This document shows positions 52,254 to 59,738 of a DNA stretch of 64,000 nucleotides, in pieces. The stretch is from an uncultured Sphaerochaeta sp. (GTDB lineage: Bacteria > Spirochaetota > Spirochaetia > Sphaerochaetales > Sphaerochaetaceae). The stretch's first letter is position 1. Each line of letters opens with the position of its first letter. The notes beneath the pieces are model-generated. The model was not told the origin of the DNA and searched no databases. It worked only from the letters and a program-made list of their open reading frames with translations. The position numbers and the translations under genes were made by a program. The DNA lies in the NCBI RefSeq assembly GCF_963677075.1, contig NZ_OY781873.1, forward strand, positions 1,426,001-1,490,000, given 5' to 3'.

Positions 52254-52835
52254 ATGATGAAACGAAATCGGATGAAACGCCGTCTGAAGTTCATTCTTCC
52301 CATCCTGTTTTTCCTTCTCTTGGAAGGGGCAGTCCTCACTGCGGCCTCGCTTCCGTTTACCAGTGTCAGAGTGGAAGGCAGAATGCCGGTTACCGAGATT
52401 TTTCGTGTTGAACAGAATGATGCAGCCCTGGATTTCAATCTTTCTGCAAGTAGGAACAGTATCATCAGGGTTGGTTCGTATACACTGGTATCGAATAACA
52501 CCATCAGTAAATTTCGTTTAGCCATCCGCCCTGGTGAAGACGGAAACCAGGAACGTTTTGCGTTCACTTTGGATGAAGGAGAACCATTACCTCAAGGACA
52601 AGGGTCAGAGATACCTTTTACCGTACGTGTATCGAGCAATATCTCACGTGCGGTCAGTGTTGCTGGGGATCAAGCAATGGAAAAGGATCTGGGTGTACGG
52701 GGAGTCTACGGCAACAACGATGCAATCCTCTATGAAACAGGGGATATTCTTGCTGAGATTCCTGACTTCGATCCAGACCTCTACGCAACTGGGTGGTACT
52801 CAGCAGCTATTCAGCTGAGTATTGAAGTAATCTAG
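52254..52835 (+). CDS. Hypothetical exported protein
   Basis: A protein of up to 193 residues. A basic N-terminus (KRNRMKRRLK) and a hydrophobic stretch ending LTAAS form a signal peptide. The mature part is predicted beta-rich, with SVRVEGRMPVTEIFRVE and a C-terminal YSAAIQLSIEVI, like small secreted beta-sandwich proteins. The family is not recognised. The start may be 52254, 52257 or 52272; the promoter position does not settle this. Confidence 0.55.
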   Translation: MMKRNRMKRRLKFILPILFFLLLEGAVLTAASLPFTSVRVEGRMPVTEIFRVEQNDAALDFNLSASRNSIIRVGSYTLVSNNTISKFRLAIRPGEDGNQERFAFTLDEGEPLPQGQGSEIPFTVRVSSNISRAVSVAGDQAMEKDLGVRGVYGNNDAILYETGDILAEIPDFDPDLYATGWYSAAIQLSIEVI

Positions 52836-53155
52836 AAAAGATCATCGTCAAAGAACGCGTCTTCTTCACTCTCTTCTTCATGGAATTGGAGCCTCAGGAG
52901 GTCTTGGAGCCACTTGTGGTCATCGCTTTCCATATCCACACCATCACCGTTGCATGCATGTTCTTCAGATAGCCAATCATCCAATGCAAGTAGTGCTTCT
53001 TTTGAGGTAAAACAAGGTCTGCCTTCGTTGCTAGGTATGGTAAGAGCGTCTGTCAGCAGCTGATACGGACAGGTTGCGCAAGAAGCGGATAACTGACAGA
53101 AACGCATTGCTTCTGTGTACCATTCTCGATTGTTCATGCACACAGCATACTCCAT
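52832..53155 (-). CDS. Hypothetical cysteine-containing protein
   Basis: A protein of about 107 residues with FCQLSASCATCPYQLL, a C-x5-C-x2-C arrangement near the N-terminus, and a strongly acidic C-terminus (EEESEEDAFFDDDLF). It might bind metal. The family is not recognised. Starts at GTG 53173 or ATG 53137 are also possible. It overlaps the end of the preceding convergent gene by four bases. Confidence 0.5.
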   Translation of the reverse strand: MEYAVCMNNREWYTEAMRFCQLSASCATCPYQLLTDALTIPSNEGRPCFTSKEALLALDDWLSEEHACNGDGVDMESDDHKWLQDLLRLQFHEEESEEDAFFDDDLF

Positions 53156-53248
53156 GGTTCTCAGTTTTACCACATTTTCTTCGTTTGACTGTCAGAGGCA
53201 GAGAAGATAGAATGAAACCATCTGAGTACAGATTTGAGGAGAGAAAGC

Positions 53249-54157
53249 ATGAAACCAACACTTTTGGTAATGGCAGCTGGTATGGGAAGTCGCTATGGCG
53301 GCATCAAGCAGATTGACAGCGTTGGAAACCATGGAGAGACGTTGTTGGATTATGGTGTCTATGATGCACATCGGAGTGGCTTTGAGAAGGTTGTCTTTAT
53401 CATCCGCAAGGATATCGAGAAAGATTTCCGGGAACGCTTGTTCGACCGGATTGCAAACAATATGGATGCCACCTATGTTTTCCAGAGCCAAGATGCACTC
53501 CTCTCTGAGGAACAGAAACGACTTGCAGTAAACAGAAAGAAACCTTGGGGAACGATCCATGCAGTCCTCTGTGCAGAGAATACGGTAAAGGAGCCCTTTG
53601 CTGTCATCAATGCAGATGACTACTATGGCAGGGAGTCCTTCGCTATCTTGGCAGAGCACCTCGCGAACCTGGAACCAGGAAGCAAAGAGCATGCAATGGT
53701 TGGATATGTCCTAGACCATACGATGAGTAAGAGTGGAACCGTCAGCCGTGCTATCTGCAATGTTGAGGATGGCTATCTTGCAAGCATGGAAGAGCATACC
53801 AAGATTGGATATGAAGGAGATAAGGTGGTCAGCCACCAGAGTTCCGGTGATATTGTGCTTACCGGTAAGGAGTGGGTTTCCATGAATTTCTTTGGTTTCT
53901 CACCCACTGCTTTCGAAAGCTTCAACAGCTACTGGGATGCTTTCATCAAGGACCATATCACCAGTGAAAAGACTGAGTGTTATCTACCCAATGGTGCCAG
54001 CAATATTGTAACAACCGGGGAAGGGAAGATGCGCTTCTATACCACCCAGGAGAGCTGGTTCGGTATGACATACAGTGAGGATAAGGATATTGTGAAGAAT
54101 GAGCTTGCCAAGAAGGTATCTTCAGGGTATTACCCAGACAAGCTCTGGAAATTCTAA
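53249..54157 (+). CDS. Nucleotidyltransferase family protein
   Basis: A 302-residue sugar-nucleotidyltransferase-fold protein. It begins LLVMAAGMGSRYGGIKQ, the NTP-binding loop, and has FAVINADDYYG with the metal aspartates. Such proteins activate sugar phosphates or choline phosphate, and members of this length group have no settled substrate. GGAGAG precedes the ATG at 53249. It ends one base before the convergent YitT gene. Confidence 0.82.
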   Translation: MKPTLLVMAAGMGSRYGGIKQIDSVGNHGETLLDYGVYDAHRSGFEKVVFIIRKDIEKDFRERLFDRIANNMDATYVFQSQDALLSEEQKRLAVNRKKPWGTIHAVLCAENTVKEPFAVINADDYYGRESFAILAEHLANLEPGSKEHAMVGYVLDHTMSKSGTVSRAICNVEDGYLASMEEHTKIGYEGDKVVSHQSSGDIVLTGKEWVSMNFFGFSPTAFESFNSYWDAFIKDHITSEKTECYLPNGASNIVTTGEGKMRFYTTQESWFGMTYSEDKDIVKNELAKKVSSGYYPDKLWKF

Positions 54158-54158
54158 G

Positions 54159-55091
54159 CTAGGGACGTGTAGCTCGTCTTCTCTTTTGGGTGACGTCTGA
54201 TGAACCCGCCCAAGCAGCTTCCTCGATGGGGGTGAATCCCTCACCGAGGACCTTGTATGCTTCCTGTACAACCATGAATGCTTGACTATCGGCTCGGTGT
54301 ACAATATTGGTAAGCTCACCAACCTTGTTGTTTGATACAACCGTCATGATGACCGGTCGGTCAAATCCGGTGAACATTCCCTGTCCATTGAGTATGGTTC
54401 CTCCATGCCCCAGTTCCTTGAGAATCTCTTCTTGGATGACTTGTCGCTTTTCGCTGATGATGAAGACCGTCTTGGCCGATCTGGTGCCAAATGACAATAC
54501 CACCTTGTCAACTGTTACTCCTACGATATAGACCGTCATGGTTGCATACAATGCCATCTCGAGTGAGAAAATGAAGGCACTGGAGGCAATGATGATTGCA
54601 TCAACCAGAAAGAGTGCAGTCCCCATGGAGAGCGGGGTGAACCGCGCAACAATCTGGGCGAGGATGTCTGTCCCCCCGGTGTTTGCCCCACTGCGCAGTA
54701 CCAGTCCAACTCCCAGTCCCATCAATACCCCGGCTGAGATAGCCGAGAGCAATACCGAGAGTTCCTTAGAATAGTCAAGCAGTCCGTCGTAACCAACCCA
54801 TGCATTGATCAGTGAGGTGAAGAGTGAGAGGAGGACGGTTCCCAGCAGTGATTTCATCCCGTATTGTTTGCCAAAAATGGCAACGCCGAGCAAGAAAAGA
54901 GGGACTGAGAGCACCAAAATAGAGAGACCGGTATCGAATCGAAGGGTATGATAGATGATGATTGCGATACCGCTTACACCACCGCTTGCAATTCTGGCAG
55001 GAGAAGAGAAAAGGGCAACCCCAGCGGCAGTGAGAAAGGATCCGAGTACAATATAGAAGAGTTCCAGTAGATGGTAATTTCGTTTGGTCAT
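54159..55091 (-). CDS. YitT-family membrane protein
   Basis: A 310-residue protein with about five to six N-terminal membrane helices (SSPARIASGGVSGIAIIIYH, LRSGANTGGTDILAQIV) and a cytoplasmic C-terminal DUF2179 domain (VFIISEKRQVIQEEIL). This is the YitT layout. The transported molecule is unknown. It has about a 20-residue basic tail (TQKRRRATRP). Confidence 0.85.
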   Translation of the reverse strand: MTKRNYHLLELFYIVLGSFLTAAGVALFSSPARIASGGVSGIAIIIYHTLRFDTGLSILVLSVPLFLLGVAIFGKQYGMKSLLGTVLLSLFTSLINAWVGYDGLLDYSKELSVLLSAISAGVLMGLGVGLVLRSGANTGGTDILAQIVARFTPLSMGTALFLVDAIIIASSAFIFSLEMALYATMTVYIVGVTVDKVVLSFGTRSAKTVFIISEKRQVIQEEILKELGHGGTILNGQGMFTGFDRPVIMTVVSNNKVGELTNIVHRADSQAFMVVQEAYKVLGEGFTPIEEAAWAGSSDVTQKRRRATRP

Positions 55092-55130
55092 ACGTGTAGC
55101 ATAGCTTTATTACTCGTGTTTTGCTACCAT

Positions 55131-55712
55131 TTAGGGTGAGAGTTTATCACTCAGTTTTGGATCCCATTCTTCAAGTTTTTCGAGCAACGAATCAATGTCT
55201 TGGTCGACGATCAATGCATTCAGATGGTCTTGTTTAAGAAACCCTTGCTGTACGCTGTAGGAGAGAAAATCCAAAAGTTGATCATAGAATCCTGCAAGAT
55301 TGAGTATGGCCACAGGTTTCTGGTGGTACCCGAGTTGCAACCAGGTAAAGATTTCCAGGATTTCCTCCAGCGTACCGATTCCTCCCGGGAGGGCTATAAA
55401 TGCATCAGCAAGTGAGTACATTTTGGCTTTTCTCTCGTGCATTGTGGGAACAATGATCAGTTCGTTTTCAACAGTATGCAGCCGAACGTCACTTCTGTTC
55501 AGTGCTTCAGGCAGGACCCCGATTACATTCCCACCACGATCATAGAGACTTTGGGCAACAATTCCCATCAGCCCACGATTTCCCCCACCATACACCAATG
55601 AAAGGTGTTTTTCTGCCATAGCGATACCCAATTCTTTTGCCCCTTCCGCTAAACGGGGGTTGGTTCCGGTGCTGCTTCCGCAAAATACTGCAAGTGTTTG
55701 TAATTTCTTCAT
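55131..55712 (-). CDS. LOG-family nucleotide 5'-monophosphate phosphoribohydrolase-like protein
   Basis: A 193-residue Rossmann protein with SLVYGGGNRGLMG and ALPGGIGTLEEILEIFTW, the PGGxGTxxE signature. LOG proteins release base from cytokinin or purine nucleotide monophosphates. The start at 55712 (MKKLQTLAVFCGSS) fits the family; the open frame runs 21 residues further. It lies 39 bases downstream of the yitT-like gene on the same strand. Confidence 0.88.
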   Translation of the reverse strand: MKKLQTLAVFCGSSTGTNPRLAEGAKELGIAMAEKHLSLVYGGGNRGLMGIVAQSLYDRGGNVIGVLPEALNRSDVRLHTVENELIIVPTMHERKAKMYSLADAFIALPGGIGTLEEILEIFTWLQLGYHQKPVAILNLAGFYDQLLDFLSYSVQQGFLKQDHLNALIVDQDIDSLLEKLEEWDPKLSDKLSP

Positions 55713-55885
55713 AGGGTGGAAGGGTACAGAATATGTCATATCTGTGGCAAGATGGTAAATAAGTAGGGTTACCAATTCTCCATTTGCTTGTTATAATTAC
55801 TACAGAAGTGTATGATACCCATAGTTGGTTTTGTAATATGATTGCTGTGGCCCCACAAAGAGTCGCAGAGAGGAGTTTCATTGAT

Positions 55886-57076
55886 ATGAAAAGGAAATTC
55901 ATTACTGTATTAGCTGTATTGATACTTTTACCGGCATTCTTGTTTGCCGTTCCTGTAGTAGTAACCTGGGAGTGGTTGCTGGAAGATCCCTTGGTGACAA
56001 CCTTCCGCTACCAAGTTGATGGGGAGGAAGAGGATAACTGGACGATTGTAGACTCTTCTGTCACCAGCTACACCGAGCGTGGGCTTGATGGGACTGTAGA
56101 CCATGCTCTCTACCTCCAGCAATCATATGATGGAGTACATTTCAGTGGAAGTGCCATCTCAGTAGCAGAAGCGATGTTCCCACCCGAAGAAGAAGTCCCC
56201 GTGGTGGCCAGTGAGCCAGTTCCTGCTGCTGAAGAAATGGTAGCTGAAGAGCCAGCTCCTGTAGCAGAGGAAATGGTAGCTGAAGAGCCAGTTCCTGTAG
56301 CTGAGGAAATTATCGCTGAAGAACCTGCTGAGGAAGTCGTTCCTGTAGCTGAGGAAGTGGTCGCTGAAGAGCCGGCAGAAGAAGTGGTTCCTGTAGCCGA
56401 AGAAGTGGTTGCTGAAGAACCTGCTGAGGAAGTCATTCCTGTAGCTGAGGAAGTGGTCGCTGAAGAACCAGCAGAAGAAGCTGTGCCTGCGGCTGAGGAA
56501 ATGGTAGCTGAAGAGCCTGTAGAAGAGAAGAAGGAAGTGGAAAGCCGATCACGCACAACCCTTACCTTGGGTGGTACCTTCAACTTCCAGAGCCCTGCTC
56601 TGAACAATTATCACCGGTTCAATCTACAAGCCGAACTCGGAGTGCAATTGGAGAACCTGGTTACCTTCAATGATTCCCTTGGCATGGGTGTAGACCTCGG
56701 TCTTGCTTATTCTCCTTACCTCCTCAATGGTTGGAGAGCTGTAGTTGATGATGTCATTGCCTTCGATATTGGTGCTGCATTTGGTAACTTCGACCAAGCT
56801 GGAACCCTATCTGTTGCTCCAATGCTCAATATCAGCATGGGTAAGACTGATTTCGATATCGGCCTTGGTGGTTTCCTTACCTGGGGACCTGACTTGGCAA
56901 CCGACAGTGGGGATTCATTCCTCTACGGTGCCTTTGCAAAGGCTGCGTTGGAGTACCACTTCAACAAAACCTTCAGCATGGGAGCAAGCGCCAAGTATGG
57001 CCTTATTCTCAGTGAAGGGACCAGCAGCATGCCTCAATTTGCTGAGGGTACTGTCTATATGGGCTTCTCCTTCTAG
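55886..57076 (+). CDS. Outer-membrane-like protein with acidic tandem repeats
   Basis: A 396-residue exported protein. Residues 1-20 are a signal peptide. A domain of about 90 residues with WEWLLEDPLVTTFRYQVDG follows. Residues about 115-215 are Glu/Pro/Val repeats (AEEVVAEEPAEEVVPV type). The last 170 residues alternate polar and hydrophobic residues and end in YMGFSF, as in outer-membrane beta barrels with terminal phenylalanine. The repeat arm may span periplasm or interact with the wall. GGAG precedes the ATG. A clear terminator follows. No close named family was recognised. Confidence 0.7.
   Translation: MKRKFITVLAVLILLPAFLFAVPVVVTWEWLLEDPLVTTFRYQVDGEEEDNWTIVDSSVTSYTERGLDGTVDHALYLQQSYDGVHFSGSAISVAEAMFPPEEEVPVVASEPVPAAEEMVAEEPAPVAEEMVAEEPVPVAEEIIAEEPAEEVVPVAEEVVAEEPAEEVVPVAEEVVAEEPAEEVIPVAEEVVAEEPAEEAVPAAEEMVAEEPVEEKKEVESRSRTTLTLGGTFNFQSPALNNYHRFNLQAELGVQLENLVTFNDSLGMGVDLGLAYSPYLLNGWRAVVDDVIAFDIGAAFGNFDQAGTLSVAPMLNISMGKTDFDIGLGGFLTWGPDLATDSGDSFLYGAFAKAALEYHFNKTFSMGASAKYGLILSEGTSSMPQFAEGTVYMGFSF
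56228..56530. repeat. In-frame tandem repeats coding for Glu-rich arm
   Basis: Two 36-base units and four 48-base units, plus a partial one, encode AEEMVAEEPAPV and AEEVVAEEPAEEVVPV types. Units differ by synonymous and conservative changes, so the array is not freshly expanded. Confidence 0.8.
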
Positions 57077-57098
57077 GGAGAGACAGAAATTCCTGGAT

Positions 57099-57126
57099 AA
57101 AGAGCCCAGCAATGGGCTCTTTTCTT
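57099..57126 (+). terminator. Rho-independent terminator of the repeat-protein gene
   Basis: AAAGAGCCCA and TGGGCTCTTT form a perfect 10-bp stem with a GCAA loop, and the run continues TCTTAC. Confidence 0.9.
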
Positions 57127-57239
57127 ACACCTGTGCCTTGACCTCGCTTCTTTGGTATGGATATCATAGACCGAGATGGGACAGGTTCCCTTCATGATAC
57201 TATTGCACTGGACCATGTAAGGTCCGCTGCAATAAAAGG

Positions 57240-58007
57240 ATGGTTAGTGTTTTTATGAAATCAGGCCGTGTGCAAGCATGCATCGACTACATAAGGTTCA
57301 ACCACGAGGCAGAAGGATATGAATTCTCCGAGGAAGAGGAACAAAGTGCACGTTCCATCCTGGAGGAAGAGTCTACAGCGGATGAATTGATCCAGCGGTA
57401 TATTGAGGAACACGGACTTGCAATGCAGTACACCAAAACCTCAGACGAGCTCTCCGTCTATCCTGATACCTCTACCTTGGTTAACTTCTTTTCGATCAAG
57501 GAACGATCTAAACTGAGAAAAGTGGAAGCCTCCCTGGCCAACTTGCGTACCGCAGAGATGCTTACTGAGTCAGTAGACAATACCTATGATTTCGAATATC
57601 TGAAAACCATTCATGGAAGAATGTTCAGTGACGTCTATCCCTCAGCCGGCCAGATTCGAACCACCGTTGCTGCAAAGAGGACCGTTTTCTGCCATCCTAC
57701 ATTTATCGAGAGCGCTGCAGAGGATATTTTCAGCCGTCTCAGGAAAGAACACTACCTCAAAGGATTGGATCGGGAGATCTTTATCAACGACCTCGCTTTC
57801 TTTATGGGAGAAATTGAGGCCCTTCACCCGTTTAGAGATGGAAATGGAAGGGCAGCTCGCCTGTTCTTCTACCAGCTATCGGTACATGCGGGTTTTGACA
57901 TCGACTGGTCGATGGTCGACCCGGACCGATTGCTAGAAGCTGATATCAGCGCGATTGACGGGGATTACCAACTGTTGATCGATGTGCTGGAAGAAGTGGT
58001 ATTGTAA
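57240..58007 (+). CDS. Fic-family protein with N-terminal antitoxin-like module
   Basis: A 255-residue protein. The Fic core has the active motif HPFRDGNGRAAR beginning at His196, intact for AMP transfer. Residues 8-60 (CIDYIRFNHEAEGYEFSEEEE and following helices) resemble VbhA-type antitoxins fused in front. The inhibitory motif would be NHEAEG, with Asn in place of the usual Ser or Thr of (S/T)xxxE(G/N). The enzyme probably attaches AMP to an unknown target under self-restraint. The start may be 57240 or ATG at 57255. A GGACC/GGTCC stem lies in the leader. Confidence 0.85.
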   Translation: MVSVFMKSGRVQACIDYIRFNHEAEGYEFSEEEEQSARSILEEESTADELIQRYIEEHGLAMQYTKTSDELSVYPDTSTLVNFFSIKERSKLRKVEASLANLRTAEMLTESVDNTYDFEYLKTIHGRMFSDVYPSAGQIRTTVAAKRTVFCHPTFIESAAEDIFSRLRKEHYLKGLDREIFINDLAFFMGEIEALHPFRDGNGRAARLFFYQLSVHAGFDIDWSMVDPDRLLEADISAIDGDYQLLIDVLEEVVL

Positions 58008-58013
58008 GAGATT

Positions 58014-58044
58014 GGGACGGGTTTTCCGTCCCTTCGCTTTTATT
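58014..58044 (+). terminator. Rho-independent terminator after the Fic gene
   Basis: GGGACGG and CCGTCCC form a 7-bp stem with a GTTTT loop, followed by TTCGCTTTTATT. Confidence 0.8.
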
Positions 58045-58057
58045 GGGAGATATTTTC

Positions 58058-59083
58058 ATGACCAAAATAGCTTTTTTCGATACCAAGCCCTATGACAAGG
58101 TTTGGTTTGATCATTTCTCCGGTGATTATCAGGTGGAAATCACCTATTTTGAATCGAAGCTCAACCATAAGACAGCTCCACTCGCCCATGGGTATGAGGT
58201 GGTCTGTGCTTTTGTGAACGATACCATTGATGAACAAGTGATCGATGATTTGTATCAAGGTGGTGTTCGTCTCCTTGCCATGCGTTGTGCAGGATACAAC
58301 AACATTGATTTCAAGGCATCCTTCGGCAAGATTCATATTGTCAGGGTACCTGCATACTCACCCTATGCTGTTGCAGAGCATGCAATGGCACTTCTGCTGA
58401 GCCTGGTGAGGCAGACACACCACAGTTATGTGAGAACCCGTGAGTTCAATTTCAGTCTCAATGGTTTGGTTGGTTTTGACCTCCATGGAAAGACCATCGG
58501 GGTTGTAGGGACTGGTAAGATTGGACGGGTATTCATCGATATCTGCAAAGGGTTCGGGATGCGGGTCCTTGCCTATGATCCCTATCCCAATGATTCGATT
58601 TCTGTTGACTACTGCAGTTTTGAGGAGCTTTGCAGTGAGAGTGACATCATAAGCCTCCATTGTCCCCTGACCGAGGATTCCTTCCATCTGGTAGGTCGGG
58701 AGAGTATCGCCAAGATGAAAGACGGGGTTGTATTGATCAACACCTCTCGTGGTGCCTTGGTTGACAGCCTGGCACTCTTGGAAGGCATTCGGAGCAAGAA
58801 GATTGGAGGAGCCGCACTGGATGTGTACGAGGAGGAGGCTGAACTCTTCTATGAGGATAGAAGCACCACCATCCTTGATGATGACATCCTTATGCTCCTG
58901 ATCTCGATGCCCAATGTACTGGTCACCAGTCATCAGGCGTTCCTTACCAAGGAAGCTCTCCAGAATATAGCACTCACGACGCTCAAGAGCATTGAAAGCT
59001 ATGCGAAGGGAGATGTGATGGAGCATGAGATCTGTTATCAGTGCGATACCTGCAACAAGGTTACCGGTCAGCGCTGTTTCTGA
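58058..59083 (+). CDS. ldhA: D-lactate dehydrogenase-type 2-hydroxyacid dehydrogenase
   Basis: A 341-residue enzyme. The NAD domain has GVVGTGKIGRVFIDI. Catalytic residues are the Arg in LINTSRGALVD, the Glu in LDVYEEEAELF and the His in TSHQAFLT. The YSPYAVAEHAMALLL segment is typical of fermentative LdhA, which reduces pyruvate to D-lactate. Start at 58058 with GGGAG upstream. An unusual 15-residue tail carries four cysteines (CYQCDTC and a later C). The last 23 bases overlap the convergent gene. Confidence 0.92.
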   Translation: MTKIAFFDTKPYDKVWFDHFSGDYQVEITYFESKLNHKTAPLAHGYEVVCAFVNDTIDEQVIDDLYQGGVRLLAMRCAGYNNIDFKASFGKIHIVRVPAYSPYAVAEHAMALLLSLVRQTHHSYVRTREFNFSLNGLVGFDLHGKTIGVVGTGKIGRVFIDICKGFGMRVLAYDPYPNDSISVDYCSFEELCSESDIISLHCPLTEDSFHLVGRESIAKMKDGVVLINTSRGALVDSLALLEGIRSKKIGGAALDVYEEEAELFYEDRSTTILDDDILMLLISMPNVLVTSHQAFLTKEALQNIALTTLKSIESYAKGDVMEHEICYQCDTCNKVTGQRCF

Positions 59084-59684
59084 TACTCTGCTCAGCCCAC
59101 TGCCTGTCTACTTGGATAAAATATCCTTCCTTGACAGGGAAAGCTGTTGCAGTCTCAAGGAGCTGATCATACAGGCCATATTCACAACTGATGGATCCCT
59201 CGAGGGATCCATCTTGTGTTAGAACCGTGAAGTACAGCGTATTTTCTTTTTTTCTCAATTCCGTGAAGAAGAGCTGGTACTCCGAATGCTCTAGTTGGAG
59301 GGAAAGGTAGAGCTTGCATAGCTCTACAGTGCGGTCATCCAGGCCTTGTTCCCTGATCAGGAGTTTCTCCTTAAGGGAGGCTGTTGTGCTAACCAGTCTT
59401 AGTGTGTAGGACTCGAGGTCCTCCCGTCCTGTTACCTTACCATCCACCTGCTCGTATTCAGTGTTTGGAATGAGCATCATTGCCCATTTTGTAGTTTCAT
59501 CTACCACCAGTAGCTCATGCAGTACCGTGTACTGTCTCTTGCAAGCAGGACAGGTGACACTGAAGAGGCTATCGGTAAGGATACCCAATCTCTGCTTTGG
59601 TTGTTTTTGGAGGTCTATGAACGGGGTAAGGGTATGGGGGTGTTCCTTTTTGCAGTGGGGGCAGGTAAGGGTTACGTCTTGCAC
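59061..59684 (-). CDS. CpXC-domain protein
   Basis: A 207-residue protein. Two CPxC pairs, LTCPHCKKEH near residue 8 and VTCPACKRQYT near residue 45, form a likely zinc site of CpXC type. The C-terminal half is helical without known motif. The start is GTG at 59684, eight bases after AGGAGT. It overlaps the ldhA end. Confidence 0.72.
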   Translation of the reverse strand: MQDVTLTCPHCKKEHPHTLTPFIDLQKQPKQRLGILTDSLFSVTCPACKRQYTVLHELLVVDETTKWAMMLIPNTEYEQVDGKVTGREDLESYTLRLVSTTASLKEKLLIREQGLDDRTVELCKLYLSLQLEHSEYQLFFTELRKKENTLYFTVLTQDGSLEGSISCEYGLYDQLLETATAFPVKEGYFIQVDRQWAEQSIRNSADR

Positions 59685-59705
59685 AGTGCTTTACTCCTGA
59701 AAAGA

Positions 59706-59729
59706 AGGCTCCCTGAAACCAGGGAGCCT
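59706..59729 (-). terminator. Terminator of the ftsH-hslO-rlmKL operon
   Basis: AGGCTCCCTG and CAGGGAGCCT form a perfect 10-bp stem with a four-base loop, followed on the minus strand by TCTTTTC. It lies between the rlmKL stop and the CpXC gene. Confidence 0.85.
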
Positions 59730-59738
59730 GTAGGAAGA

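Noticed and set aside
56110-56607. Ser/Ala-rich minus-strand frame opposite the repeat region
   Set aside because: It is the reverse reading of the Glu-rich tandem repeats and has no start signals.
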